NCBI RefSeq assembly: GCF_030704535.1
Contig: NC_081822.1
Location: 3,897,001 to 3,961,000, forward strand
Origin: Vitis vinifera
Lineage: Eukaryota; Streptophyta; Magnoliopsida; Vitales; Vitaceae
DNA: 64,000 nt
Direction of reading: 5' to 3'
Part shown: in pieces, positions 21,682 to 37,830 of the stretch
How the letters are laid out: each line of letters starts with the position of its first letter
Position numbering within the stretch: the stretch's first letter is position 1
The notes under the pieces: model-generated
Databases searched by the model: none
What the model was told of the DNA's origin: nothing
Seen by the model: the letters and a program-made list of their open reading frames with translations, nothing else
Made by a program: the position numbers and the translations under genes

Positions 21682-24674
21682 TCATAATGTTTTCTCAAGG
21701 ATAATACACCAATTTGATTTGTCAAAAAATTGGTCAACAATGACTGCATTGTCCATACCAGATACCAACCTGCAAAACATAACGCAAAAAGTATGTGGAA
21801 TGAGAATAAATACATCACATAAATACACAACAAAAGAAAAAAAGCAATTGCTTATTCCTTCAACCTGGGTTCAACTAGCAGAATGACAAGCTAAAGAACA
21901 GTTTGCAATTTACTAAAAAATTAAAAGATAACAGTATGTTTGTATGTAACACTATACTTCTTTGGATCATAATATTTCAATACTTCTTTAGATCAAATTA
22001 TTTCAATCTTTTAAAGACTTAACAGTGGCAATTATGGTACTCATAACAAAATTACCCTAGACCTCTTAGAGATTATTTTGACAAAAGAATATTTCAATCC
22101 TTCATCACTAACTTCATGTGGTTGCAGCTCCTCTTTTGAGGGCCATCAGCAGGCACATGTGGGCTCATTGCTTTATAAATGGGCTTATTCATGACTTGGG
22201 TGGATGAATATATTTGAAATTGTAAATGGATGGAACTCCATTCGAACAGAAATCTAATTGCTTTATAAATGGTCTTATTCATGACTTGGATGGATGAATA
22301 TATTTGAAATTGTAAATGGATGGAACTCCATTTGAACAGAAATCTAAGGAGCAGCCCAGCAACAAATGAACAAAGTGAAGATTATAAAGACTAGCCTTAA
22401 ATGCAGCCAACCTAAGCTAGCAGCCGAAGGATAGAAGATGCCAAAGGGAAAGAACCAACATTAACATAATCTCCATTAGTTTCAGAATCAGGAATTTTCT
22501 TGAAGAAGATGAACCTATGCCTTTGGTTGGAAGATACTCTGGAAGGTTGAGTTGATATCATGAAATTCATTGTTCAAGGACCCTTAGCTTCTTTCTTGCC
22601 AAACATGATCAAAGAAAGCTGGAGGAACCAATTTCCTTAGTGTAGAGCTAAACTGCTTTACTTTTCATACAGCTGCAAGCCTAATCAATTTCTTAAATCC
22701 TGTTTACTAACCAGTCTACTCAGAAAGCATTTTTGGAGGATGGAGGTTCTCCAGGAAGGATGCACTCAAAGAACAAATGCCCTCTAATTTCAACAACCAG
22801 ATTACAACACAGTTTATGCATCAGGTTTGTGCTTCAACTGAGCAACTTATATTTAAGGGAGAGGCAATTCTTCAAGTCTAACCAACAAATGAAGCCAAAT
22901 TACACGGTAACAGGGCTGAACCGAAAGAAATGAAACCATTTGACAGGAGGCAAAGGCTTGTGAGAATAATTCCAGGCAGAAGAGTTTGGGAACTAAAAAG
23001 GAGACAGTAGATTCATAATTCCAACAGCTCCAAAAAATCAGACTAAGGTCCTAGGCTCTATTAGCAAGAATGCAGTTAACTTACACCAAACAGAGAAGCA
23101 CAGTAGTATAAATTATAACATCACCAAAATGATAAAACAGTAGATATTGAAAACTTCCTCATAACCCAATACCTACTTTTGTGTATGCCCTCAATTAAGT
23201 CGTGGTTCATATTCTGTCCATTTCTCTCCTGATAAAAAGTTTGTCTATGCTAAACCATTTATGAAAGCATACAATTTTATAGAGTATATAAGTATGAGTA
23301 GATTGACATATTTGAATCAATATCAGTATTAAGAATGAAAATGGATAAAAGCCCTTGAGGCCTAACTCAAGTGGCAAGGGGGCTGGAGGGAGGATGTGGA
23401 AAGTTCTAGGTTCAAGTCCTGGCAGGGACAAAAAAGGGGAAAATGTTACAAACCAAGTTGTAGAACATATCATAGAACAGGTGACCGTTTGAATGGTTCA
23501 CAAGCACAAATTGATAGAAAAACAACTGAAAGAGGAACAAGAATTGTATCTTAGAGAAAAAAATTAAAAGGAAAACAATATATTACCTTTCAAGTTCGCC
23601 TTCACTGAACACGTGGTAATATCTATTGTAAACTACGGCACCCTTTTTATCATCTTTCTTTGCCAGGCCATTTGCAAGAGCACAAGCAGAAGCACCACTG
23701 ACTTCTGCACGATGGTAAGGTAGGTGCCAAGGGACAAAATATTCCTGATGGCTCTCAATATTTTTTTTAATTTTAAAAGTCATTGAATCATCTTCAGTTT
23801 GACAGGTTGAATGCATAGTATCCTGCAAGTTCTCATTGGAAATCTCCTTCAAATCTTTTAAGTGCTCTCCTGAACCATTCTCTTCTGTTTCAGGGATACT
23901 TTCCAGAGTGAAGGATGAAGGACTACGAATGCGGGGACTACTTGGTCCTATCCACTCCTCCACATACTTCGGAGAAAGAGGAGTCCATTTGGTAACCAAT
24001 GATCTATCCTCTTGCTCCACAGCCCAAACCGTTATTAGAACTAACCCACCCTTTTTAACAACTCTGACTAATTCTTGGATTGCCTTCTTTCTCCTACTCT
24101 CTGTACTTAGGTGATGTAACACAGCGATAGAGATTGCTGCATCACCAAAACCAGTTCTATAAGGAAGATTTACAGCATCAGCAACCACAACTTCATGATC
24201 CCTATCAGCACATATATTGATAAGAGGAGCACTTATATCACATCCTATAAAAAAGCAATCTGGACTTAAACCCAAATACTTCCCATTTCCACATCCTGCA
24301 TCCAAGACAAGAGATCCAGAAGGCAGGGATTTCAAAAAGGTGGCAACTTTTGGCCACTTGGCAAAGCGGGTAGAACTGAAATGTGGAGCAATTGCATCAT
24401 AAACATGGTGGACATATTTCTTTTCAATTTCTGGAGTGGATTGAACATTTGAGACTGGACATATCTGGTCCTGGCTGACTATTAGAGAAGGCTGGGTATG
24501 TGATTCTCCATCAGATACAAGAGTGCACAAACTTGAGGCCATATCTACTTTACCTTCTCTCCTGGTTTTGAAAATTCCTGGATAACAGGTAGTATCAGTA
24601 AAAGTAATGGGTAGGGTAAAGGCTCCAAAAGATTGACAAAAGCATTTCTTTAATCTTGCAGCATTGAAGACCAT
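21682..24674 (-). CDS. TRM9: TRM9-type tRNA (carboxymethyluridine-34) methyltransferase
   Basis: Two coding exons on the minus strand, 24674-23587 and 21769-21682 (1176 nt, 391 aa), joined phase-perfectly across a 1.8 kb intron. Residues 86-230 form a class I SAM methyltransferase: VYDAIAPHFSSTRFAKWP, motif I DAGCGNGKYLGL (125-136), the acidic CD after strand 2, and VLHHLSTESRRKKAIQELVR. This is the Trm9/ALKBH8 methyltransferase signature. The last 28 residues (SGMDNAVIVDQFFDKSNW and the end) sit alone in exon 2. The family, with TRM112, methylates 5-carboxymethyluridine at the wobble position of tRNA to mcm5U. A variable 100-residue insert (about 230-330) is poorly conserved, as in plant members. 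An overlapping leader uORF makes Met45 (codon at 24542, context GATATGGCC) a serious alternative start, giving 347 aa. Arabidopsis has a TRM9 homologue (At1g36310, from memory). Confidence 0.87.
22167..22346. repeat. Direct tandem duplication, two 90-bp units
   Basis: Units 22167-22256 and 22257-22346 lie head-to-tail inside the methyltransferase intron. I count three mismatches (G/T, G/A and C/T), so the duplication is fairly recent. Both contain GGATGAATATATTTGAAATT. Not coding. Confidence 0.85.
23353..23440 (+). mobile_element. tRNA-derived SINE, copy 1
   Basis: About 90 bp beginning CCTTGAGGCCTAACTCAAGTGG and ending near GGGACAAAAAA. The TAACTCAAGTGG part corresponds to a Pol III A box, and GGTTCAAGTCC, 52 nt further on, to a B box. 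Two related copies in this window share the same order. Lies in the methyltransferase intron, antisense to that gene. No target duplication was identified. Confidence 0.7.
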
Positions 24675-25103
24675 CAGGTTGAACCATATGACCTAATCAG
24701 ACATCACCTGCAAAAACAACATAAATGGATAAGGTGATTTATACATCACATTCATGAAGAAAATATGATAATGCTTTTCCCCCTTTTAGTTTCATGTGAG
24801 ATGATCAAACTGAAGAAAAAAAAACTTTACAATTTGTGAAGCAGTAAAAGCTTGGCCAAATATGGAAAAATATGGTTCCTCCTTTGGCAACAATAAGATA
24901 CAAAATGCAAAGCAGTGGTGCAAGTCAATGAAGTAGCCATCCATGCAGTTGCTTCCCCCACTTCTCCCTCATTCATCTTGGCACTTCTCATATATTTCCT
25001 GCATCCTATTTTCCTTTCCATTTTTTCAAAAAACCTTGTGGGGACATTTTTTAACTGGTTTCCTTCAGACCCTTTTTCCTCCATGGCAATTGTGGGTGTA
25101 CAA

Positions 25104-25127
25104 TTTATTTATTTATTTATTTATTTT
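25104..25127. repeat. TTTA microsatellite
   Basis: About five TTTA repeats followed by a poly-T run, in the TRM9 leader intron. Confidence 0.8.
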
Positions 25128-26451
25128 TTAAATTATGGGCCTACCATGGACCTACAGTACCTCTTTTTTCCCACCTCCATGGCAACTATGGACCTATAGT
25201 TTATCCAGGAAGTAACAGAGTCCTACCTGGTAATTATGGTTTAATAGGAGAATAAAAGCAATCACTTGTTCACAAAGCCTAATCCTAGGGAAGAACTCTT
25301 CAACATAGATCATCCACTGACACTTAGGAAAGCAGCTTTCTGTAACACAATCCAATAGTTTCTGAAGAGAAAGGAACAGCTGTGTCTTTAGGAACAACCA
25401 TAGAGATATCCAGTCAATCCATCAATTGGATTTGGATACCAGACTTTAATTTTCTGCTTCTAAAGAAGTCAAAGACAATACTCAAAACAGAAAACTATGT
25501 TATCATTGATCCATCCAAGTTTTTCTGTTCATTAGGGTTGTACCACTACAGGATGAGGGATTTGGCCAGTTATCTCCTTATGGTACTTAGTATTATTTGA
25601 GCTTTCTCATTTCCATTAAGATGTCATAATCTTTTTTCTGAATTTCACATATATTGTACCTCATTCTTCTACTGCTGACCAACAAAATCAACCTTACTGT
25701 AAAAGGGAAAACCCACTTGCAATCAGCCTCTTGATCAAGAAAAACCCATGGTCTGTGTGCCAATAGAGTCATTGGCAATTAAGATATGTCTCATAACTTA
25801 GAAAGGGGGCAAAGAATGCAGGTAAACATTGCAATAGCGCAGTTGTATGCTCATAAAAACCCTGCTTGTCCATGAAGTGCATGTTCTTCGAGTAAAAAAA
25901 TTTCTAATTGCAACATTTAGAAATATCTAAGTCATTTATAATTTCCTATTGGTGCAATCCATACTTTTCCAGTGAAAAAAAAAGGCTTAAATTCCATCCT
26001 CAAACATTTTTACACAAAATAATTTAGGGAACACCTCCTGCTTTTATCATCAACCCATTCTATCCTAATGCAGCCAGTGTTTATGAAGCATTTTCTTCCA
26101 TCCAATTGCAGTCAATTCTCAATATCTTCCAATGCAAGACAAACTACTTCCTGTTTCTAATTTTTACAAACTCCATCCTTTATCACAAGATAATAGTATT
26201 GCTCTATCAAGCAATTCAACGTCCTATCTAGAATAACTACACAAACCATATTCCACGATAAGGCATTTATTCTTTCGGATCTCAGTATCAACTAAAAACT
26301 AGGGCTGTGCCCAAAGTACATCCCTACAGTGCTCATTGGCATTACTAAACACGCAGTCTAAAAAGGACAACTAATCTTAGAAACCATTTCCGCCTGTTTG
26401 GTTGCCGCGAAAACTACATACAAGTAAAAGAAAAAAATCACACATATATTT

Positions 26452-26473
26452 GATAGAGAGAGAAAGAGAGAGA
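26452..26473. repeat. GA-rich simple repeat at the TRM9 leader
   Basis: AGAGAGAGAAAGAGAGAG-type run just inside the leader intron of the methyltransferase gene. On the coding strand it is a CT-rich tract following the donor, as is common near plant transcription starts. Confidence 0.7.
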
Positions 26474-26570
26474 TGCTGACCTGATTCAATGAACAAGCGG
26501 ATTCAGCAGTCGAGGGTGGCTCAGGGATGCAAACTAGGGTTTTGACAGAGACTTTTCAATTTTGTTCCGG

Positions 26571-28399
26571 GGAAGACCTAGTGTGTTGGCATCCTTATGC
26601 TAAACAATGCGACCACCACCTACTGACCGTCGGATCTAAGTTTAGGGTCTACAATCTACCCGTGTTTATTGTGATCAGGAGGTGCCTAGATGGGCTGGGC
26701 CTTGATGGGCTCTAATATGCTGGCCTGGTTCAGGCCCTGCCCAAAACATTGGGCTACAGATGGGTCAAAGAGGATGGGCCATAGTTGGAGCTTAGGCGAG
26801 CATGGCCGAGTAATATGTGGAGCCTTCGTTTTGAAGGAGACGGGAGAGAAGAACATCCAGGGTTTTGGACATGTGGACCCAAGATTTTGGATTACTCTTA
26901 TCTGCCTTCCTGCTCTGTTCTGTAATTTTCTTTGCTTTTCCCTCATTTTCCTTTTAATCGACGGCTTTTTAAGTGGTTTAAAACATAGTATAATTTTTCA
27001 CTGGTAGTGCTTAAACCCATTCACGAATGCAGGTTCATTCATATCACTGGTCGTTTCTAGCTTCTAGTTGTACTGATCTAGAAATTTTTGGTGATGGGTT
27101 TAATTTAAAACTGATGATATTAATTGGGAGTGGTTAGGATTCATGGTTCAATTATTGGGGCACGCTGGAGTCAATGTCAAAAGGGCAATTTCTTCTGCAG
27201 ATGAATTGTTAGAAAAGTCGTGTTCCGTATACTTGCTCACTTCCATTGGCTTTCTGGTGATGCTGATACTACGAATCTAGTTACGATAGGAGAGTTTGAG
27301 TTCCAAGGTTAGATAGTTGGGCATAGGTCTTTCTCGTGTCTTGTATTATTGGCAGAACGAGAATTTGATTGGAAATGCCACAGTCCTGTTTGATATTGCT
27401 TTTGGTGATGGGAACAGTTGCTATTGAACAATGGGCTTCCGTGGAAAGGAGATATAGCATGTGAATGTGTGTCATTGTAATGTGGGGTTCGGAGAAATGG
27501 AAACTTCAAGTTTTCTAAAGTTGCTTGAATGTACATTCAATTCACATTGTTTGGGAGACTTGCTGAAGATGGAGTTTTAAGTCAAGTTCAATGTTTTAGC
27601 TAATGAGTTGTGTCATGTGTGAAGTCAGCATCCTTGTGAAACCTAGTGATCCATGGATTTGACATAAGGTCCAATACCAAATGCTCCACGCTTCCTTGAT
27701 AACATAAAATTCATTTGCCTAAGGTTCCTTTTGGCAGCCAGTCCCTTTGCAGGCTTATGGGCTGCACACATATGCCACATGATGAAATTAAGCTTTGGAA
27801 GGTAGTTGTAGCTGTGCAGGGTGGCAAAATGAATTTTTATGGTGATTATTGATTTTTAAGATTGTTTAAGTGGTGAAATTAAGCTTTGGAAGGTAGTTGT
27901 ACAGGGTGGTAAAATAAATTTTTATGGTGATTATTGATTTTAAGATGAGAGACCATCTTCGCATTAGTGGATTATTATGATTCTTTTTTTTCTTTTTTTT
28001 TGGGAATTTTGATATCCCTAACCACTCTCCATAGTTTAGGCATCGTATTTAGTTTATTTGGGATATATGAAGCTAGTGGTTGGTTCTAGGAAGGACCATA
28101 TGAATATTTCCAAGGAAAAATACGTATCTGTTAGGTAGTGTGGAAACTATTTCATTGGCTCAGGTCAAAGCTGACTGTTTAAACTTTAAAGCATCCATGG
28201 AGGTCATGGCCCAAGAACCTTTACAATTAAAAAAAAAAAAAAAGGTGAAACGTTGACATGGACAGCTAGCGTAACCAGTCTGATTTCATATTTGTTTGCT
28301 TATTGGAATTTGGAGCTATTGCAGAAAATTCTTTTTGAGTCCACATCCAGCTTGAGAAAGGCCCATTACTTGCACACTCTTGGCTGTGATAACCACATT
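26571..28399. other. Divergent intergenic region, TRM9 to ALD1
   Basis: About 1.8 kb between the two divergent genes, with no coding exon recognised. The left end carries site II elements facing TRM9. The right end carries W-box cores near ALD1: GGTCAAA at 28163-28169 (TTTGACC on minus) and TTGAC at 28253-28257. A tandem duplication lies at 27784-27944. Confidence 0.5.
27784..27944. repeat. Direct tandem duplication upstream of ALD1
   Basis: Two head-to-tail units, about 27784-27861 and 27874-27944. Both read GAAATTAAGCTTTGGAAGGT, then CAGGGTGG and AATTTTTATGGTGATTATTG. The second unit lacks six bases (GCTGTG) present in the first. Non-coding. Confidence 0.8.
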
Positions 28400-28403
28400 C
28401 AAG

Positions 28404-28499
28404 TATATATAAGCCTGTTCAATACTGAGACGTTCAGCATATCTTTATACTGAAAATTGTGGAGGATTTTGATATTGAAGCAAGACCTTGAAATAAATT
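28404..28499 (+). promoter_or_regulatory. ALD1 TATA box and short leader
   Basis: TATATATAAG at 28404-28413, 87 bp upstream of the predicted start codon. With the usual 30-bp spacing, transcription would begin near 28435-28445 and give a leader of about 60 nt without introns. A strong TATA box and short leader suit an inducible gene. Confidence 0.55.
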
Positions 28500-33325
<4,826 letters not shown>

Positions 33326-34239
33326 AGTTATTCTGCAGTTGTCTTTACATCAAATTGAAATCTTGAGTTTGGCCAGTTCAAATTGAATTGCTACTCTTTT
33401 CTTTGGAGGGCTGGAAAAACCGTGCATGTATGGAGTCTCAAATGATTTCCAATCACTTGAGAACTTTGGCATATTGAATAAATGGAATTTTCAGAGACTT
33501 GATACATTCATACTCCAATACAGTGTAGGAATGACTTAACACGCACAATTGTGGAATTGCTTAAAAGGACTGTAATTTTATCTATTAGGTTCTCTGAGAA
33601 AGGGTTTGACAACCATACCTAATCAATCATCCCTGAAGAATATTTTCCATAAACATCTGCTTATGATGTGGTATGGAGTTGAGAACAGGGCGACACTCTT
33701 CGCAGCTCTGGTGATTAGGTGGTGTACAAGCCTCCGGTCAAAGATTGGTTGGTGGGGAGAAGGTGGGTGAGAAAGCGGCCGGCAGAGGGTTGTGGACAGT
33801 TATCAGATAAGCCTTAATATATATATACAGATTTATTCTTTGTTGAAACTTTTTAGGATGTACCGACAAAAGTGTATGTAAAAGCAAAAGCAAAATCTGC
33901 AAACCAGAAAAAGGCGATCATCACGAGAGGAGGACTCTCACGTGTATTTCTACATTGCCGAATTGACTTCCCTTATTATATATTTAAACAGTAGGCCACC
34001 GTGCGGACGCGTAGGCTTAGCATCTCCATGGTCAAGCCACCGCCACCACCGGGCCCACCACAACTGCATCGCTGTTCAAACTTGCAGTGCTAGCCGTCCA
34101 TAAGCCCATCTATATATTCACCTTCCAATTCTCGTGGCTGCCTCAGTGATCTAGACGGTAGCTCCAATTCACCCTACTCCGCAACTTAATTAGCGACACA
34201 CCGTATCACAACAAACGCACCTCCTTGTAATTCTGGGCC
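33326..34239. other. ALD1 3' UTR and promoter of small gene A
   Basis: AATAAA at 33477-33482 is a plausible ALD1 poly(A) signal. Further right, CACGTG (in CTCACGTGTATT, about 33937) is a G-box. TATATATTCA at 34111-34120 is a likely TATA box, about 120 bp before the start codon of small gene A. No coding exon otherwise. Confidence 0.5.
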
Positions 34240-34470
34240 ATGGCAACTGCGGGAGGTATGCTAGCTGAAGCTTACGTGATGAGAAAGCTTCACAAGGAGA
34301 AGATGAAGGCAAAAGCTCAAGATGAAGAACCTGAAACAGGGAGCCTTGTTGCTCAGCAAACCAAAACTTCCTCCACCGGTGCTTGTTTCTTGGGGATATG
34401 CTTGAGGAAGAAGGTCCATCCCAATTTCGATGGAAAACGAACAAGCCCCTGTGATTCTGGGATCATCTAA
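34240..34470 (+). CDS. Small tandem-family protein A (76 aa), unknown function
   Basis: Single-exon ORF of 76 aa, first ATG in context GGGCCATGGCA. I do not recognise the family. The N-terminus MATAGGMLAEAYVMRKLHKE, followed by KMKAKA, and the C-terminal GACFLGICLRKKVHP are shared with the copy at 38491-38733, separated by a variable acidic and polar linker. It is basic with a short amphipathic N-terminal helix and has no signal peptide or long membrane segment. The conserved N-terminal and GxCF...KVHP blocks, against a drifting linker, argue that it is a real protein. A TATA box lies 120 bp upstream. It is the first gene after ALD1, on the same strand; any link to defence is only positional. 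Confidence 0.72.
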   Translation: MATAGGMLAEAYVMRKLHKEKMKAKAQDEEPETGSLVAQQTKTSSTGACFLGICLRKKVHPNFDGKRTSPCDSGII

Positions 34471-35720
34471 GGCAGCCCATTGCATCTGCAGTGTCTCTGT
34501 TATTTCCTCTGTAACATTCATCATATTTGTGCCCTCTTTTTTTTCTCTTTTGGTTTCATTCATTTGTAATCGAAATTAATTCAGTTTGTTTCAAAATACC
34601 ACATTATTCTTTTCATTCCCTTTTTCATGGAGGATTTCGATTTTCCTATGAATGATTTTGGTTGTGATTCTTCATGAAAAAAAATATATATATATATCAG
34701 TGTTGAAGTTTATATGAATGAATTGATTTTTATTTTTTTTAATTCCGTTCCAAAAGTGATACAAAATTTGAATCTTTATTTAAGTATGATCCAAATTGAA
34801 TTCAGGTTCAAAAAAATCTAATTCAAATCGATCTAAGGATTAAAAATTATTACCTTACTCAAAATTGGGTTAGGTTGGATTGAGTCAACCCACTCAAATT
34901 ATAGTCTCGATGAAAATTAAATATTTTACAACCTTATTAAATTTTTAAATAAAGAATAGTTTAAAATTTTTTAAATAATTTTATCATATATATATATATT
35001 TTTAGTTATCTCTTTGTAATTTATAAAAAAATATTAAAACAAAGTTATTTTAAACATTATGAAAAATATAGGTAATTAGTCTTTTATATGAAATAAAATA
35101 CATTTTAATTTTTTTGGATTAAAAAAAATAATCATAAATTTTCAAAGATTTATATTTGTTACATAATTTATAAGTTATGTATATTAATAAAATAAAAACA
35201 ATAAAATAAATAAATGAACTTACTCACCCTAAAACATGAGGAAATGTTCTCATCAAATTTTTTTTTAAATAAATAAATATCAACAATTCATATAGATATC
35301 TCCACCATATTTATTTAAGAAAAAACCTAAAAATATTAATGGGAAACTTCTTGTGTACTATTGTTCAGGGATTTTTACCCATTAAAAATCAAATCAAAAA
35401 GAGAAAAGAAAAAAAAAAAAGGGACATCAAATTTAAGAAGCTTCGGTCCGGAACCTTCTTCCTTTCTTCCTTCCTAACTGCAAGCCATCACCCTCCAGGA
35501 AATTGAGGTTTGGTCCCTGTTGACCAAGGCGCTACGACCTTTCGTCCGATGCATATCTTGTGTGCTCTTTAATGTTGGATAATGGACCTTATCAGCTGCC
35601 CACGTTGAACACGCGGCCCATGACCATAAGCCTCTAAAATCCACATTCTAATTCTCATGGCCGCCTTCCTCATCCCACAAACCTAATTTAGCAACACACA
35701 CTTCCTTTTACTTATGGGCC
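34471..35720. other. AT-rich spacer between family copies A and B
   Basis: Non-coding. Contains a (TA)n microsatellite at 34684-34697 and another TA run near 34986-35000. The last 150 bp resemble the promoter of copy A (shared ACCTAATTTAGCAACACAC-type text and GGGCCATGGC at the start). Confidence 0.5.
34684..34697. repeat. TA microsatellite
   Basis: Seven TA units directly after an A-rich run, downstream of small gene A. Confidence 0.8.
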
Positions 35721-35962
35721 ATGGCTACGCTGGGAGGCATCCTAACTGAAGCTTACGTGTTGAAGAAGCTTCACAATTTGAAAACATGAAGAGAATACGG
35801 GAAAGGAAAAAGCCGAAACATACCACAGTTCTTGTCACAACTGTTGAAGGTTGGAGTCACCAGAGTCACTGCAATTTCCTGACGTACTCGCCTCCTCAAC
35901 TGAAAATGATGCTTCTTTCCTTTGTCTTGCAAAAGATGTCCAGACAGGAGGTCCGGACACAC
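35721..35962 (+). pseudogene. Small tandem-family copy B, frameshifted
   Basis: Starts ATGGCTACGCTGGGAGGC (MATLGGILTEAYVLKKLH) like the intact copies, but stops after 22 codons at 35787-35789. Compared with the intact copies, the segment after the LH codons is two bases longer, which shifts the frame. The matching continuation (KMKRI, then a charged stretch) is found in another frame from 35786. The conserved GxCF...KVHP end was not recognised. The start context GGGCCATGGC is retained. Confidence 0.7.
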
Positions 35963-37404
35963 CCTCCGATGCCTTTGTTAGTTTTGTTTTCTAGCATATT
36001 GATATTTTTATGGGGCACTTCTCATTAGAAATGATTACCTTTATTTACTATGTCGTCGGGGACCTTTTATAGTGTCATGAGCTTTGTCCCTTTGAATGGT
36101 GAGAAAACTTTCTGGCTGTCATGATGGTGCTTAAAAGGTGGTAGAACTATCATTATCCTGTAGGCAACTGTCAGATATCGCTGAAGGGATGATTTACCAT
36201 CACCCTTGTCTTTTCACTTTGCGGGCTGCCTAAAGAGACTCAAAAAGGACTTGTCGAATATGCTTTTGGCAAAATAAGTAATGATTGTCCATGAAATACA
36301 GTCAAGAATCTTGTTTGAGATTCTAGCCATTGGGTCCAGATTGGATATCCGGATTGGGGAGATACGCGTCGCATGTTAGTCCACGTGATCGTTCGGACAG
36401 AGGGTTGGACGTGCCACATGCCCAACGGAGGAGTACCTTATAAGGCCGTCACGTGTACGCTTAGAGGTGGTCCTTACAACAACAAACCAAAATTAAAGTA
36501 TATATTATCAAATTATTTTCTTTATTTTGGGAATTTTGGCATCCTATGTATTGAATTGTATGGAATAGTTGGGTTTCAAAGACTATACAAACTGACACTG
36601 CAGCATGACGCAGGAATGGGTTGAGATTTTTGACTCAAATTTTTGGCACTGCTAATAAATGTGGAAGTGGAACTGCTTGGAGGCATGCATAGTTATTTAG
36701 TTGGTTTTCCAAAAATGGATTTGAGAATGACACGCAATATGTTTGGCCTCTGCTATCAGATGAATAGGCAGTGACCATTATTGTACTGTGAGTTCTCTGA
36801 CCTCTGAAGCAGACTTTATGAACCGGCTTTGGAGGTTGTTTTAAGTTTCAACTATGAAAATTGACACGTCGCTTTTCATATAATTTTCCTTACACGTGGC
36901 ATTAATATGTCATGCAAACCATTTTGTGAAAAAATATTCAAAAGGTAAGATGTAATTTATAGGTATTTATCTAACCCTAATCTCAACTCGAGAAATTCAA
37001 CCTAAATCTAACCTAAATTTAAAAATATTTGTTCAAACCTTTTCGGGTTGCGTCCGAACTAGTCACCCCTAAGTTACAACAGTAATACTCGGCTTGAGTT
37101 ACTGAATGGAAAAGTACTGAATGGGAGAAGAATCCTTGAAGCTTTTGTGACCCACTTATAGTGTCCATATGGCGAAGACTCGACGCATAAAGGAGGTGGA
37201 TAGCTGATAATCTGGATCAATGAAGTCATCGTCCCTAAAACATCGACAAAAAAAAAATGAAATGAAGTCTTTGAAATATGGAAATGGGGATTCATTTGAA
37301 AGGAATTTTTCCAATAAACAGACAAAGAACTAAAGTTTTTTTGAGACATCGAAAAGGGTTCTTTTCGGGGAGATTGATTATTTATTATTTAATAACCTAT
37401 CTTC
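35963..37404. other. Spacer between family copies B and C
   Basis: No coding exon recognised. G-box cores occur near 36379 (CCACGTGATC) and 36450 (TCACGTGTAC). The sequence near 36500-36530 (AATTATTTTCTTTATTTTGG) recurs after copy C at about 37826, suggesting that 3' flanks were duplicated along with the gene. Confidence 0.45.
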
Positions 37405-37825
37405 CTCATGGAATCGGACAAATTAATATCTTGGCGACCAAGCCAGAGCATGGCAGCAAGGGCAGTGCCATGGAAGTCCCCGCTCTGATGACCTTTCTAA
37501 CTCGTCAACTATCCGCCACAAGAAAATGGTCAGAACAAGCAACCCAAGGCCCTTACCTCATTGCTGACGCGCTGCTGATAGTGATTAGTTAAGTACCTTT
37601 GCTTCCTCCCCTACCCTACACGGACGCCCTTAAACCTAGCCACAAAAGTCATCTCCAAATGCTCATGGCCTCCCAATTTCATATCCCTCGTAACACAACC
37701 CATCTAATTCTAGTCACCCAACACCTTATCACGTGGGAACCACTGGGATCATTCTGTCTGTTGTTTATGTGTTGCCGAAGCTTCATAAGGAAAATGGAAG
37801 AAAACCATGTATCTATCGGATTCTT
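37405..37825. repeat. Duplicated upstream block, unit C
   Basis: Collinear with about 38190-38560. Shared stretches include GGACAAATTAAT/GGACGAATTAAT, a CTTGG-GACCAAG stretch, TTTGCTTCCTCCCC, ACGCCCTTAAACCTA, CTCATGGCCTC, and ACACCTTATC just before the start region. Spacing and order are kept, so the promoter was duplicated with the gene. Confidence 0.7.
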
Positions 37826-37830
37826 AAATT
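37733..37830 (+). pseudogene. Small tandem-family copy C, start codon lost
   Basis: The position equivalent to the start ATG of copy D reads GTG (CACGTGGGAACC against CCATGGCGACC). The following frame reads GTTGIILSVVYVLPKLHKEN, clearly the family N-terminus with substitutions (Ser-Val-Val for Ala-Glu-Val, Pro for Arg). The frame then diverges from the family after about 25 residues and the GxCF...KVHP end is absent. Presumed dead. Confidence 0.72.

Larger units (their letters stand above)
24675..26570 (-). promoter_or_regulatory. TRM9 leader exons, leader intron and two uORFs
   Basis: Leader exon 2 starts at 24707 after TTTTTGCAG; leader exon 1 ends near 26481 before GTCAGC. The 1.8 kb between is an intron with no coding content recognised; it holds a TTTA microsatellite and a GA-rich run. 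In leader exon 2, uORF1 is 24704-24693 (MSD) and uORF2 starts at 24687, runs 30 codons out of frame through the annotated start and stops at 24595. The first ATG after that stop is Met45 of the main frame. Leader exon 1 contains a telo-box (TAGGGTTT on plus, 26535-26542), and site II motifs TGGGCC lie upstream at 26696-26701 and 26775-26780. Confidence 0.65.

Noticed and set aside
23353-23440. Functional tRNA gene
   Set aside because: A and B boxes are present, but the sequence does not fold as a full cloverleaf by eye, recurs with a SINE-like 3' end and carries an A-rich tail.
28253-28453. 66-codon plus ORF before ALD1 as a possible first exon
   Set aside because: It opens with TTG, not ATG, covers the TATA box and cannot be spliced in frame to the 29-nt exon; the 28500-28576 exon fits better.
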